From Candidatus Avimonas faecium (lineage in GTDB: Bacteria > Bacillota > Clostridia > Oscillospirales > Acutalibacteraceae), in the NCBI GenBank assembly GCA_904419005.1, contig CAJFQI010000006.1, positions 1 to 60,317 of the forward strand: a DNA stretch of 60,317 bases. The letters are read 5' to 3'. The stretch's first letter is position 1. The number at the start of each line of letters is the position of its first letter. The position numbers and the translations under genes are program-made. A model generated the notes under the pieces. It was given only the letters and a program-made list of their open reading frames with translations. It was not told where the DNA came from and searched no databases. Of this stretch, positions 1 to 7,909 are shown piece by piece.

Positions 1-302
1 CGGCGGCCGGCGGCTTCATCAACGCCACCGACTGCGCGGATTACCTGGTGGGCAAAGGGCTGCCCTTCCGGGATGCGTATAAGGCGACCGGCACGCTGGT
101 GGCGGCTTGCATTGAAAAGGGCCTGACCCTTGAAACCCTGCCGCTGGAGGACTACCGCGCGGTCTGCCCCCTGTTTGACGAAGGGGTGTACGAGGCGATC
201 AATCTTGACCGCTGCGTGGCGCTCCGCCGGGTGTACGGCGGCCCCGCGCCGGAAAACGTGCGGGCCCAGGTACAGCGGGTGCGGGCGGCCATCGGCAGGT
301 GA
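1..302 (+). CDS. argH: Argininosuccinate lyase, C-terminal fragment
   Basis: The frame is open from the window edge (first full codon at base 3) to TGA at 300-302, so only about the last 99 residues are present. ArgH splits argininosuccinate into arginine and fumarate, the last step of arginine synthesis. The residues GFINATDCADYLV, then KGLPFRDAY near the middle, are typical of the C-terminal domain of the fumarase/aspartase superfamily lyase. The active-site signature lies upstream of the window. argC follows 70 bases later on the same strand, so this is the upstream part of an arginine operon. The family and context are clear; only the start is missing. Confidence 0.93.
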   Translation, partial: AAGGFINATDCADYLVGKGLPFRDAYKATGTLVAACIEKGLTLETLPLEDYRAVCPLFDEGVYEAINLDRCVALRRVYGGPAPENVRAQVQRVRAAIGR

Positions 303-372
303 ACAGAAGGAGCGGCCCGTCTCTGCTGAAAGGCAGAAGCGGCCGGCCGGCAAGTGGAAAGGGACGAGAAAG

Positions 373-1410
373 ATGACGATACAAGCGGGAATCCTGGGGG
401 CTACCGGCTACGCCGGGGTGGAGCTGGCGCGGCTGCTGCTCCGCCATCCGGCGGCCAAGCTGGCGGCGGTGGGCTCGGTTTCCTTTGAAGGGCAGAAGCT
501 GTACGACGTGTACCCCTCCCTGCGGGGGCTGTGCGAGCTGGAGTGCGAGGATGCCGGCGCGGTGATCGCTGAGAGCGACGTGGTGTTCGCCGCCCTGCCG
601 CACGGGCTTTCCCAGGATACGGCGGCGGAATGCGTCAAGGCAGGAAAAAAATTCATCGACCTGGGCGCTGATTTCCGGCTGGACGACCCGGCGGAATACG
701 AAAAGTGGTACGGCTGCGAATACAAATACCCGGCGCTGCACGAGCAGGCGGTTTACGGCCTGCCGGAGCTGTTCCGGGAGGAGATCCGCGGCAAATCGGT
801 GGTCGGCAACCCCGGCTGCTATCCGACCAGCGCCGCGCTGGGGCTGGCCCCGGCGCTGAGGGCCGGGCTGGTGGAGCCGCAGGGTATTGTCATCGACTCC
901 AAGTCCGGGGTGACGGGGTCGGGCCGGAAAACCACCCAGGGCACCCATTTCCCGGAATGCAATGAGGCGTTTTCGGCCTATAAGGTGGCGGCTCACCGCC
1001 ATACCCCCGAAATCGAGCAGACCTTAAGCAAGACGGCGGGGGAGAAGGCGACCGTAACCTTCGTGCCCCATCTGCTCCCGGTCAACCGGGGGATCCTTTC
1101 AACCATCTACGCCCGCTTCAAGCCGGGCGCGACGCTGGGGGCCGCTCGCGCGGTGTACGAGGAGACGTACCGGAATGAGCAGTTCGTCCGGGTGCTCCCC
1201 CAGGGGGCCGGGGTGGATATCCGCAGCGTCAAATGCTCGAATTACTGCGATATCCAGCTTTACGCGGACGAGCACACCGGCCTGCTGATCGTGACCTCGG
1301 TGATTGACAATATGGTCAAGGGCGCGGCGGGGCAGGCGGTCCAGAATATGAACCTGCTCTTCGGCCTGCCGGAGGAAACCGGCATTGACATGATCCCCAT
1401 GGCGTTTTAG
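373..1410 (+). CDS. argC: N-acetyl-gamma-glutamyl-phosphate reductase
   Basis: 345 residues, the usual ArgC length. It reduces N-acetylglutamyl phosphate to the semialdehyde with NADPH, the third step of ornithine synthesis. The N-terminal GATGYAGVEL is the dinucleotide-binding loop, and GNPGCYPT carries the catalytic cysteine at residue 149; HRHTPEIEQ is the conserved histidine region. An upstream in-frame GTG at 130 gives an implausible arginine-rich extension inside argH. The ATG at 373 follows a purine-rich AAAGGGACGAGAAAG site and begins exactly at the conserved MTIQAGILGATGYAG. Confidence 0.96.
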   Translation: MTIQAGILGATGYAGVELARLLLRHPAAKLAAVGSVSFEGQKLYDVYPSLRGLCELECEDAGAVIAESDVVFAALPHGLSQDTAAECVKAGKKFIDLGADFRLDDPAEYEKWYGCEYKYPALHEQAVYGLPELFREEIRGKSVVGNPGCYPTSAALGLAPALRAGLVEPQGIVIDSKSGVTGSGRKTTQGTHFPECNEAFSAYKVAAHRHTPEIEQTLSKTAGEKATVTFVPHLLPVNRGILSTIYARFKPGATLGAARAVYEETYRNEQFVRVLPQGAGVDIRSVKCSNYCDIQLYADEHTGLLIVTSVIDNMVKGAAGQAVQNMNLLFGLPEETGIDMIPMAF

Positions 1411-1500
1411 CGGCCCTTTTGCGGCCGTCCTCAAGCGGCCCGTTTCCCGCCGCTTCCATGGCGGCGGGCGGAGCCGGCAGCTTTTGATGGGGGGAGCCGG

Positions 1501-2229
1501 ATGGAAAAGACGTCTGCCGAACAACGCTCCGCCCGGGCCTATTGGATTTTGCTTGGCGTGTGTCTGGTGTCGTGGCTCCTCAGCCTGCTTTTCTGGCAGC
1601 TGTACCGCCGTTTGCTGTTCAGCAGCGCGTGGTCGCCCGCTCGGGAATGGGAGCGGCTGGCGCTTTCCCTGCTGGCGGATGTTTTTTCGGCGTTGAATTT
1701 TGCGGCGCGGTGGCTGGTCTGCCTGCATTACCGGCTGCGGCGCTGTCTGCCGGTGCTCATCCTGGCTTTTCTCATGGACTGCTGGAACGGCTTTCACGTT
1801 CACTATTTTTTGGTGCCCCCCGATGCTTTCCGGCTTGTTTTGCGGTATGCGGTCAATGCGGTGCTGCTTCCGCTTCTCTCCTGCGTCCTGCTGTTCCTGC
1901 TGGCCAAGGGGTTGATGCGGCTGTTCCGCGGGCGGGAATGGGCGGCGATATTGTCTGTGGCGGCGCTGCGCTTTTTTCGGATGTGGTTCGCGTACTTATT
2001 GCAAACGGAATATCTTGCCGGTTTTATCCGCGTCGCTGCGGTTGAGGCGGCCGCTTGCCTGCTTTTATCCGCCGGCCTTCGCCTATACCTTCGCCCGCGG
2101 CGGGAGCGCCCCGCCAAGGCGGAGGATGCCGGGGAATGGCCTTCGCCCTCTTCCTCCCCTTTTTTGACGAAGGGGAGCGACGGGACGCTCCCGCCGTTTT
2201 ATTGCCCTACAAGAAAGGTGGATTTACAG
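1501..2229 (+). CDS. Hypothetical membrane protein, in frame with argJ
   Basis: About 243 codons open with ATG behind a GGGGGGAG site and run without a stop straight into argJ in the same frame. Residues 1-200 contain about six hydrophobic segments rich in Trp, Phe and Leu (for example WILLGVCLVSWLLSLLFW and LLPLLSCVLLFLLAKGL). The last 40 or so residues are polar, Pro/Ser/Arg-rich, and look like translated spacer. I do not recognise the family. It may be a separate membrane protein that lost its stop, or a true membrane-anchored ArgJ. The end given is the base before the argJ start. It sits between argC and argJ, where the operon normally has nothing. Confidence 0.5.
2173..2192 (+). other. 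Hairpin between membrane ORF and argJ
   Basis: GGGAGCG pairs perfectly with CGCTCCC across a six-base loop, followed shortly by GTTTT. It lies in the part of the membrane reading frame that no longer looks protein-like and about 38 bases before the argJ start. It could be a weak terminator or an mRNA-processing hairpin; the U-tract is too short for a confident terminator. Confidence 0.4.
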
Positions 2230-3447
2230 ATGTACCAATTTATCCAAGGCGGCGTGACCGCGGCCAAAGGCTTTTCCGCCTCCGGCGTCCACTGCGGCAT
2301 CCGGAAAAACCGGGAGAAAAAGGACCTCGCGCTGATCCTTTCCGACCGCCCGGCCGCGGCGGCGGCCGTGTATACGCGGAACCTGGTTAAGGGCGCGCCG
2401 ATCGCCGTGACCGCTTCCCATCTGGAAAACGGCGTCGCCCGCGCGGTGATTTGCAACAGCGGCATCGCCAATACCTGCGCCGCCGACGGCGTTGAAAAGG
2501 CGGAGGCCATGTGCCGGCTGACGGCGGAGGCCCTCGGCGTGGCGGAGGAGGATGTCATCGTCGCCTCAACCGGCGTGATCGGGCCCTCGATTGACCTGGC
2601 GCCGATCAAGGCGGGGATGCCCGCCCTGGCGGCCGGGCTTTCCAAAGAGGGGCACACGGCGGCGGCCGAGGCGATCATGACCACCGATACGGTGCCGAAG
2701 GAGTTTGCTGTCTCCTTCTCCCTCGGCGGCGTGCCCTGCGCGATGGGGGGGATCGCTAAAGGCAGCGGGATGATCGCCCCCAACATGGCGACCATGCTCA
2801 GCTTTATTACCACCGACGCGGCGGTGTCCGCCCCCCTGCTGAAAAGGGCGCTGTCGGAGGCGGCGGCGGATACCTTCAATATGATGTCGGTTGACGGGGA
2901 TACCTCCACCAACGACACCTTGGCCATCTTAGCCAACGGCGCGGCGGGGAACCCGCCGGTGGAGGAAGCCGGTGCGGACTATGCGGCGTTTGTGCAGGCG
3001 CTGCGCGCTTTGTGCACCGCGCTCACCAAGGCGCTCGCCGCCGACGGCGAGGGGGCGACCAAGCTGCTCGAATGCCGCGTCACGGGGGGCAAAACCGATG
3101 CGGACGCCCGCACCGTCGCCAAGGCGGTCATCAATTCGGCCCTGCTCAAGGCGGCGATGTTCGGCGCGGACGCCAACTGGGGCCGCGTCCTCTGCGCGAT
3201 CGGGTATTCCGGTGCGGCGGTGGATGTCCACGGCGTGGACGTCGCGTTCTCCTCGGCGGCCGGCTCCATCCCGGTGTGCGCGAACGGCGCGGGGATCCCC
3301 TTTGATGAGGACAGGGCCAAGGAAATCCTCAGCCAAAAGGAGATCGTCATCGCGGTCACGCTGCACGACGGGGAGGCCTCCGCCACCGCATGGGGCTGCG
3401 ACCTGACCTACGACTACGTCCGGATCAACGGCGATTACCGCAGCTGA
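2230..3447 (+). CDS. argJ: Bifunctional ornithine acetyltransferase / N-acetylglutamate synthase
   Basis: 405 residues, the normal ArgJ length. It transfers acetyl from N-acetylornithine to glutamate, recycling the acetyl group. The self-cleavage signature KGSGMIAPNMATML is present; the Ala-Thr bond with Thr188 as the new N-terminal nucleophile would split it into alpha and beta chains. DGDTSTNDT and the C-terminal INGDYRS match the family. The start is the ATG preceded by AAGAAAGGTGG at proper spacing, although the same frame stays open upstream into a membrane ORF. argB follows 70 bases downstream. Confidence 0.95.
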   Translation: MYQFIQGGVTAAKGFSASGVHCGIRKNREKKDLALILSDRPAAAAAVYTRNLVKGAPIAVTASHLENGVARAVICNSGIANTCAADGVEKAEAMCRLTAEALGVAEEDVIVASTGVIGPSIDLAPIKAGMPALAAGLSKEGHTAAAEAIMTTDTVPKEFAVSFSLGGVPCAMGGIAKGSGMIAPNMATMLSFITTDAAVSAPLLKRALSEAAADTFNMMSVDGDTSTNDTLAILANGAAGNPPVEEAGADYAAFVQALRALCTALTKALAADGEGATKLLECRVTGGKTDADARTVAKAVINSALLKAAMFGADANWGRVLCAIGYSGAAVDVHGVDVAFSSAAGSIPVCANGAGIPFDEDRAKEILSQKEIVIAVTLHDGEASATAWGCDLTYDYVRINGDYRS

Positions 3448-3517
3448 GAGCGGCGCTCCGCGCCGGCGGGATGCCGCATGGGGCGGCAAGGACAATTCCG
3501 ATAAAAGGATGGTTTGC

Positions 3518-4378
3518 ATGACAATATCAACAGCCGACCGGGCGCAGGTGCTGACCCAGGCCCTCCCCTATATCAAGCAGTACGCGGGCAAAACCGTGGT
3601 CATCAAATACGGCGGCAACGCCATGATTTCGGACGAGCTCAAGTCCGCCGTGATGGAGGATATTGTGCTGCTCTCCACCGTCGGGATCAAGGTGGTGCTG
3701 GTACACGGCGGCGGGCCGGAGATCAACGAGATGCTGGCCAAAATCGGCAAGGAATCCCGGTTCGTCGGCGGCCTGCGGTATACCGACCGGGAGACGATGG
3801 AGATCGTGGAAATGGTGCTGGCCGGCAAGGTCAATAAGGGGCTCGTCCAGCGGCTGGAGCAGCAGGGCGGGCGCGCCATCGGCCTGTGCGGCTTGGACGG
3901 CGGGATGATCAAGGCGGTCAAAAAGCGGGGGGAGGTGGACCTCGGCTTTGTCGGGGACATCACCCACGTCAACGTCACCCTGATCCGCAACGCGCTGGAA
4001 AGCGGCACCATCCCCGTGGTGGCGACGATTGCGGCGGGGGAGCAGGACGGCGAGACGTACAATATCAACGCCGACATTGCCGCCTCCCATATCGCGGCCG
4101 CGATGTGTGCGGAAAAGCTGGTGCTGATGACCGACGTGCGCGGCCTGCTGCGCGACAAAGAGGACGAGGACAGCCTGATTTCGGTGGTGCATGTCAGCGA
4201 CGTGCCCAGCCTGAAAAAGCAGAATATCATCCAGGGCGGCATGATCCCGAAAATCGACTGCTGCGTGGAGGCGGTCCGCCGGGGGGTCAAGCGCACCCAT
4301 ATTATTGACGGGCGGATCCCGCATTCGATCCTGATTGAGATGCTGACCGACGAAGGCATCGGCACCATGTTCCTGTAA
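3518..4378 (+). CDS. argB: Acetylglutamate kinase
   Basis: 286 residues. It phosphorylates N-acetylglutamate, the second and usually feedback-controlled step of arginine synthesis. KYGGNAM is the phosphate-binding lysine/glycine loop and VHGGGPEIN the substrate loop. The protein carries the extra N-terminal helix (RAQVLTQALPYIKQY) and the C-terminal HIIDGRIPHSILIEM region, which in this family go with the hexameric, arginine-inhibited type; feedback inhibition is therefore inferred. A second ATG lies at 3509, but AAAAGGATGG overlaps it and is correctly spaced for 3518. Confidence 0.95.
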   Translation: MTISTADRAQVLTQALPYIKQYAGKTVVIKYGGNAMISDELKSAVMEDIVLLSTVGIKVVLVHGGGPEINEMLAKIGKESRFVGGLRYTDRETMEIVEMVLAGKVNKGLVQRLEQQGGRAIGLCGLDGGMIKAVKKRGEVDLGFVGDITHVNVTLIRNALESGTIPVVATIAAGEQDGETYNINADIAASHIAAAMCAEKLVLMTDVRGLLRDKEDEDSLISVVHVSDVPSLKKQNIIQGGMIPKIDCCVEAVRRGVKRTHIIDGRIPHSILIEMLTDEGIGTMFL

Positions 4379-4447
4379 GCCGCCGCTCAGCCGTCCATCC
4401 CTTGCCGCTGCGGGCGGCTTTACCGATTCCGGAAAGGAAGGATATAT

Positions 4448-5644
4448 ATGCAAAGTTCGCTTTCCCCTGACCTGAAAAAGCAGCACGACGGCGCCCTGAT
4501 GCCGACCTACAGCCGATTCCCGGTCGCGCTGGAAAGCGGCCGCGGCGCGGTCGCCGTTGATACCGCCGGAAAAGAATACGTTGATTTCGGCAGCGGGATC
4601 GGGGTCAATTCCCTGGGCTACGCCGATCCGGAATGGGTGGCGGCGGTGCAGGCGCAGGCGGCCAAGCTCCAGCATATTTCGAACCTGTATTACAGCCCGG
4701 TGCAGGTCCGGTTCGCGGATACGCTCTGCCGCGCGGCGGGGATGGGCCGGGTGTTCCTGGGCAATTCCGGCGCGGAGGCCAACGAATGCGCGATCAAGCT
4801 GGCCCGCAAATACAGCTTTGACAAGTACGGGCAGGGCCGCAGCCAAATTGTAGGGCTGCGCAATTCCTTCCACGGCCGGACGGTCACTACCTTGGCGGCC
4901 ACCGGGCAGGATTCCTTCCACCAGTATTTCTATCCCTTTACCGAAGGCTTCTTGTTTGTGCAGGCCGGCAACGTGGCCGACCTGATCGACACCCTGGTGG
5001 AAAACGAGGGCTCCGTCTGCGCGGTGATGCTGGAGTGCATCCAGGGTGAAGGCGGCGTCGTCCCGCTTGACCCAGCGTATTTGCAGGAGGTGCGCCGCCT
5101 CTGCGACGAGCGGGACCTGCTGCTGCTGATTGACGAGGTGCAGACCGGCGCAGGACGCACCGGCAAATTCTTTGCCTATGAGCACGCCGGCATCACCCCC
5201 GACGTGGTGACGATGGCCAAGGGCCTGGGCGGCGGGCTGCCCATCGGCGCCTGCCTGTGTACGGAGCGGCTGGCCGGCGTGCTGGGGCCGGGGATGCACG
5301 GCTCGACCTTCGGCGGCAACCCGGTGGTCTGCGCCGGCGCTCAGGTGGTGCTCGACCGGCTTGCCCAGCCCGGCTTTTTGCAGGAGGTGGCGGAAAAGGG
5401 CGGGTACCTGCGCTCCCGCCTGGCGGCGATGCCGCACATCGCCGAGGTGCGGGGGATGGGCCTGATGCAGGGCGCGGTGCTGGACAAGGGCACGGCCCGC
5501 GAGGTCGCGGAGCGCTGCCTGGAGGGCGGCCTGCTGGTGCTGACGGCCAAAACGCTGCTGCGCTTCCTGCCGCCGCTGACCATCACCCGGGAGGAGCTGG
5601 ACCGAGGCCTGGCTGTATTGGAATCGGTGCTGAAATCGCTGTAA
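4448..5644 (+). CDS. argD: Acetylornithine aminotransferase
   Basis: 398 residues, class III PLP-dependent aminotransferase. It makes N-acetylornithine from the semialdehyde and glutamate. GNSGAEANECAIKLAR is the PLP-phosphate region, LLLIDEVQTGAGRTG holds the cofactor aspartate, and MAKGLGGGLPIGA holds the Schiff-base lysine at residue 258. GSTFGGNPV is the conserved phosphate-contact stretch. The start follows GGAAAGGAAGG. argF begins 25 bases after its stop, so the two are cotranscribed. Confidence 0.95.
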   Translation: MQSSLSPDLKKQHDGALMPTYSRFPVALESGRGAVAVDTAGKEYVDFGSGIGVNSLGYADPEWVAAVQAQAAKLQHISNLYYSPVQVRFADTLCRAAGMGRVFLGNSGAEANECAIKLARKYSFDKYGQGRSQIVGLRNSFHGRTVTTLAATGQDSFHQYFYPFTEGFLFVQAGNVADLIDTLVENEGSVCAVMLECIQGEGGVVPLDPAYLQEVRRLCDERDLLLLIDEVQTGAGRTGKFFAYEHAGITPDVVTMAKGLGGGLPIGACLCTERLAGVLGPGMHGSTFGGNPVVCAGAQVVLDRLAQPGFLQEVAEKGGYLRSRLAAMPHIAEVRGMGLMQGAVLDKGTAREVAERCLEGGLLVLTAKTLLRFLPPLTITREELDRGLAVLESVLKSL

Positions 5645-5669
5645 AATAAAAATAAGGGAGAGAAACCGC

Positions 5670-6578
5670 ATGAACCATCTGCTCAAGCTCCTGGATCTGT
5701 CCAAGGAGGAGATCATTGACATTCTGAACCTGGCCGACCAGCTCAAGTACGAGCTGGCGCACGGCATTGAGCATAAGCTCCTGGCCGGGAAGACGCTCGG
5801 CATGATCTTCCAGAAGGCCTCGACCCGCACCCGCGTTTCCTTTGAGACCGGGATTTACCAGCTCGGCGGCTACGGCCTTTTCCTCTCCTCCCACGATTTG
5901 CAGATCGGCCGGGGCGAGCCGGTTGAGGACACCGCCCGGGTGCTATCCCGCTATCTTGACGGCATCATGATCCGCACCTTTGACCAGGAGGAGGTGGAAA
6001 CCCTGGCGCGGGTGGGCAGCATCCCCGTCATCAATGGCCTGACCGACTTCTGCCATCCCTGCCAGGTGCTCGCCGACCTGATGACGGTGCGGGAGCATAA
6101 GGGGAGCCTTGAGGGCCTGAAAATGGCCTATATCGGGGACGGCAACAACATGGCCAATTCCCTGATCGTCGGCGGGCTCAAGGTCGGTATGCAGGTAGCG
6201 GCTGCCTGCCCGGCGGCATACCGGCCCGACGCGCAGGTGCTGGATTTTGCCAAAGCCTACGGCGATGCGTTCACCCTGACCGAAAGCTGCCAGGCCGCCG
6301 CCGAGGATGCGGATGTGATCTTCACCGACGTGTGGGCCTCTATGGGCCAGGAGGGCGAAGCCGAAAAGCGCCGGGTGGCCTTCGCCGGCTACCAGGTCAA
6401 CCAGGAGCTGCTGGCGGTTGCCAAGCCGGACTGCATGGTGCAGCACTGCCTGCCCGCCCACCGCGGGGAGGAAATCACCGCCGAGGTGTTTGAGGCGCAC
6501 GCGAACGAAATCTTTGACGAGGCGGAAAACCGCCTTCATGCCCAGAAGGCCGTCATGGTCACGCTGATGAAGGACTAA
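5670..6578 (+). CDS. argF: Ornithine carbamoyltransferase
   Basis: 302 residues. It joins carbamoyl phosphate and ornithine to give citrulline. STRTR in FQKASTRTRVSFETG binds carbamoyl phosphate, FCHPCQVLADL is the HPCQ motif, and HCLPAHRGEEI holds the HCLP catalytic loop that marks ornithine rather than aspartate transcarbamylases. The start follows AAGGGAGAG. It is the last gene of the arginine operon and is followed within ten bases by a strong intrinsic terminator. Its place in a biosynthetic operon argues against a catabolic ArcB role. Confidence 0.95.
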   Translation: MNHLLKLLDLSKEEIIDILNLADQLKYELAHGIEHKLLAGKTLGMIFQKASTRTRVSFETGIYQLGGYGLFLSSHDLQIGRGEPVEDTARVLSRYLDGIMIRTFDQEEVETLARVGSIPVINGLTDFCHPCQVLADLMTVREHKGSLEGLKMAYIGDGNNMANSLIVGGLKVGMQVAAACPAAYRPDAQVLDFAKAYGDAFTLTESCQAAAEDADVIFTDVWASMGQEGEAEKRRVAFAGYQVNQELLAVAKPDCMVQHCLPAHRGEEITAEVFEAHANEIFDEAENRLHAQKAVMVTLMKD

Positions 6579-6586
6579 AAACGAAG

Positions 6587-6635
6587 GGGGACACAGCGGA
6601 AATCCTGCTTGGACTTCCGCTGTGTCCCCTTTTTT
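6587..6635 (+). terminator. Intrinsic terminator of the arginine operon
   Basis: A perfect 15-bp inverted repeat (GGGGACACAGCGGAA and its complement) with a 13-base loop is followed directly by six T residues. It ends the arg operon and also separates it from the convergent regulator gene. Confidence 0.95.
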
Positions 6636-6659
6636 GCTTTCCTGCTTGCAAGGCGGCCT

Positions 6660-6956
6660 TTACCGGGCGGCGCCGATGCTCTGGTCCGGAAAAGCGGAGG
6701 CCGTCCGGCTGCTGCCCGCAGTATGCCATTGCTCCGGCGGGAGAAAAATGTCCTCCGGCCGGATCTGGCAGTATACGGCGAGCTGGATGAGGGAAAAAAC
6801 GCTCAGGCGCTTCGGGATGCTCCCGGATTCAATGCTTTCTAGGATGCCGGGCTCCGTATCCATAATCTGCGCCATTTCCTTTTTGCTGAGATGATGCTTT
6901 TTCCGCAGGTAGCGGATATTATCGCAAAAGCGCACGCATTCATCCTCCGACATCAT
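6660..6956 (-). CDS. XRE-family helix-turn-helix regulator
   Basis: 98 residues. The N-terminal two thirds (NIRYLRKKHHLSKKEMAQIM through the ESGSIPKRLS stretch) is a Cro/C1-type HTH; the remainder is a short polar tail that ends in a disordered-looking Ser/Arg/Ala-rich stretch. The ATG at 6956 has a well placed AGGAGGAG site, making it better than the upstream ATG at 6977. It is divergent from a second XRE gene, and the intergenic space holds a perfect inverted repeat, so the two genes probably share an operator. The target genes are unknown. Confidence 0.8.
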   Translation of the reverse strand: MMSEDECVRFCDNIRYLRKKHHLSKKEMAQIMDTEPGILESIESGSIPKRLSVFSLIQLAVYCQIRPEDIFLPPEQWHTAGSSRTASAFPDQSIGAAR

Positions 6957-6983
6957 GGAAACTCCTCCTAAGGTCACAAAGTG

Positions 6984-7054
6984 TCAATTATTACAATACA
7001 ATAGTATTTAATATTTGTCAATCCATCTTTGTATAATAGTATTGTAATAATTGA
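6984..7054. promoter_or_regulatory. Divergent promoter region with 16-bp inverted-repeat operator
   Basis: TCAATTATTACAATAC at 6984-6999 is repeated as its exact reverse complement at 7039-7054, one copy near each of the two divergent XRE genes. For the minus-strand gene, TTGACA (7016-7021) and TATTGT lie 17 bases apart, with the left operator copy at the -10. For the plus-strand gene, TATAAT at 7032-7037 directly abuts the right copy. The very AT-rich block stands out from the GC-rich flanks. Binding of one or both XRE proteins here is inferred. Confidence 0.75.
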
Positions 7055-7072
7055 TTATCGGGGATGGCTGTT

Positions 7073-7348
7073 ATGCTGGGAGAAAGAATCCGCCAGCTGC
7101 GGGCGGGGCGGGGGATCAGCCAGGTAGAGCTGGCGGATGCCCTGGGCGTCACCAAGCAAAGCGTGTCCAATTGGGAAAACAACAATATCCAGCCTTCCAT
7201 TGATATGCTCCTTAAGCTGTCCACCTATTTTTCGGTGAGTACGGACAGCCTGCTGGGGCTGGATGACCGGACGTATCTGGAGGTCACCGGCCTGTCGGAG
7301 GAGAAGCTGCGCCATATCCAGCTCATTATAGAGGATATGCGCCGTTAG
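7073..7348 (+). CDS. XRE-family helix-turn-helix regulator
   Basis: 91 residues. ERIRQLRAGRGISQVELADALGVTKQSVSNWENN is a canonical Cro/C1 HTH covering residues 4-60, followed by FSVSTDSLLGLDD, a stretch common in Firmicutes XRE repressors, and a short acidic tail. An ATG at 7064 lies in frame but leaves no room for a ribosome site; ATG 7073 is nine bases after CGGGGA. It is transcribed divergently from another XRE gene across a shared palindromic operator, suggesting mutual control or autoregulation. Confidence 0.85.
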   Translation: MLGERIRQLRAGRGISQVELADALGVTKQSVSNWENNNIQPSIDMLLKLSTYFSVSTDSLLGLDDRTYLEVTGLSEEKLRHIQLIIEDMRR

Positions 7349-7484
7349 GCGGGGTCTGCTTTTCCGCGCGCTGCTCGGCGCCGCCATCGGCAGAAGAGAA
7401 AATGGCCGGCTGCGCGCCGTCCGGTTCCCCTGCGGTGTCCCCATCGCCGGATCCTGCCGGCGCGATGGCGGAGCAATAAAGGAA

Positions 7485-7526
7485 AAAGAGGGAGGGAAAG
7501 GGCATTCGCCCTTTCCCTCCCTCTTT
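7485..7526 (-). terminator. Intrinsic terminator (minus strand, possibly bidirectional)
   Basis: A perfect 19-bp stem (AAAGAGGGAGGGAAAGGGC and complement) with a four-base loop. On the minus strand it is followed by further T residues, so it mainly ends the Cys-rich small gene, but it also lies after the convergent XRE gene. Confidence 0.85.
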
Positions 7527-7545
7527 CTGTCGGGCCGTTATGGAG

Positions 7546-7803
7546 TCAGTCGATTTGAAAATCTTCCTGCGAATATTCCTTGAGCGCCGGCTGGCGGTAG
7601 GGGATGCGCTTGAGCGGGTCGTATACAAATTTTCGGCAGTGATGGTACAGCGGCATCACACCCTTTTTGGGGCATAGAACGGCCTTGTTGTCGGATGAGC
7701 GCCGGCCGTGCTGACAGTATTCGCAGGTAGCCTGTATGTTGTTGCCGTAAAGCTTACGCCGCATGGCGGTTTCCCTCTCTTTCAACGTGGAAGACTCCTT
7801 CAT
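7546..7803 (-). CDS. Small Cys-rich protein, probably metal-binding
   Basis: 85 residues from ATG 7803 (88 from ATG 7812). It contains CEYCQHGR, then VLCPKKG and HHCRKF, a C-x2-C...C...C pattern with nearby histidines that suggests a structural zinc site. Homologous small proteins occur widely in Clostridia, but I know no function. The strong GGAGGTGAG site is spaced for an ATG at 7820 that opens a six-codon frame, whose TGA overlaps the ATG at 7803 as ATGA; that makes 7803 the most likely start by coupling. The conserved part begins at MRRKLYGNN. Confidence 0.7.
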   Translation of the reverse strand: MKESSTLKERETAMRRKLYGNNIQATCEYCQHGRRSSDNKAVLCPKKGVMPLYHHCRKFVYDPLKRIPYRQPALKEYSQEDFQID

Positions 7804-7820
7804 CTCTTGCATTTTACCAT
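7800..7820 (-). CDS. Six-codon upstream ORF coupled to the Cys-rich gene
   Basis: ATG 7820 to TGA 7800 encodes MVKCKR. It owns the best ribosome site in the region (GGAGGTGAG, about five bases upstream), and its stop overlaps the next start as ATGA. Either it is a genuine short upstream ORF that feeds ribosomes to the downstream gene, or the true start uses this site at longer spacing. Confidence 0.4.
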   Translation of the reverse strand: MVKCKR

Positions 7821-7909
7821 ACTCACCTCCTTTTTTCCAGATGGATCTTTTGCCGGATAAAAACGGGCGCTCGGCGATAGGCTGTAGGACGCGGCCGGAG
7901 GCCCGGCCC

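Noticed and set aside
3527-5830. 767-codon open frame on the minus strand opposite argB/argD
   Set aside because: Antisense shadow of two well-defined arginine genes.
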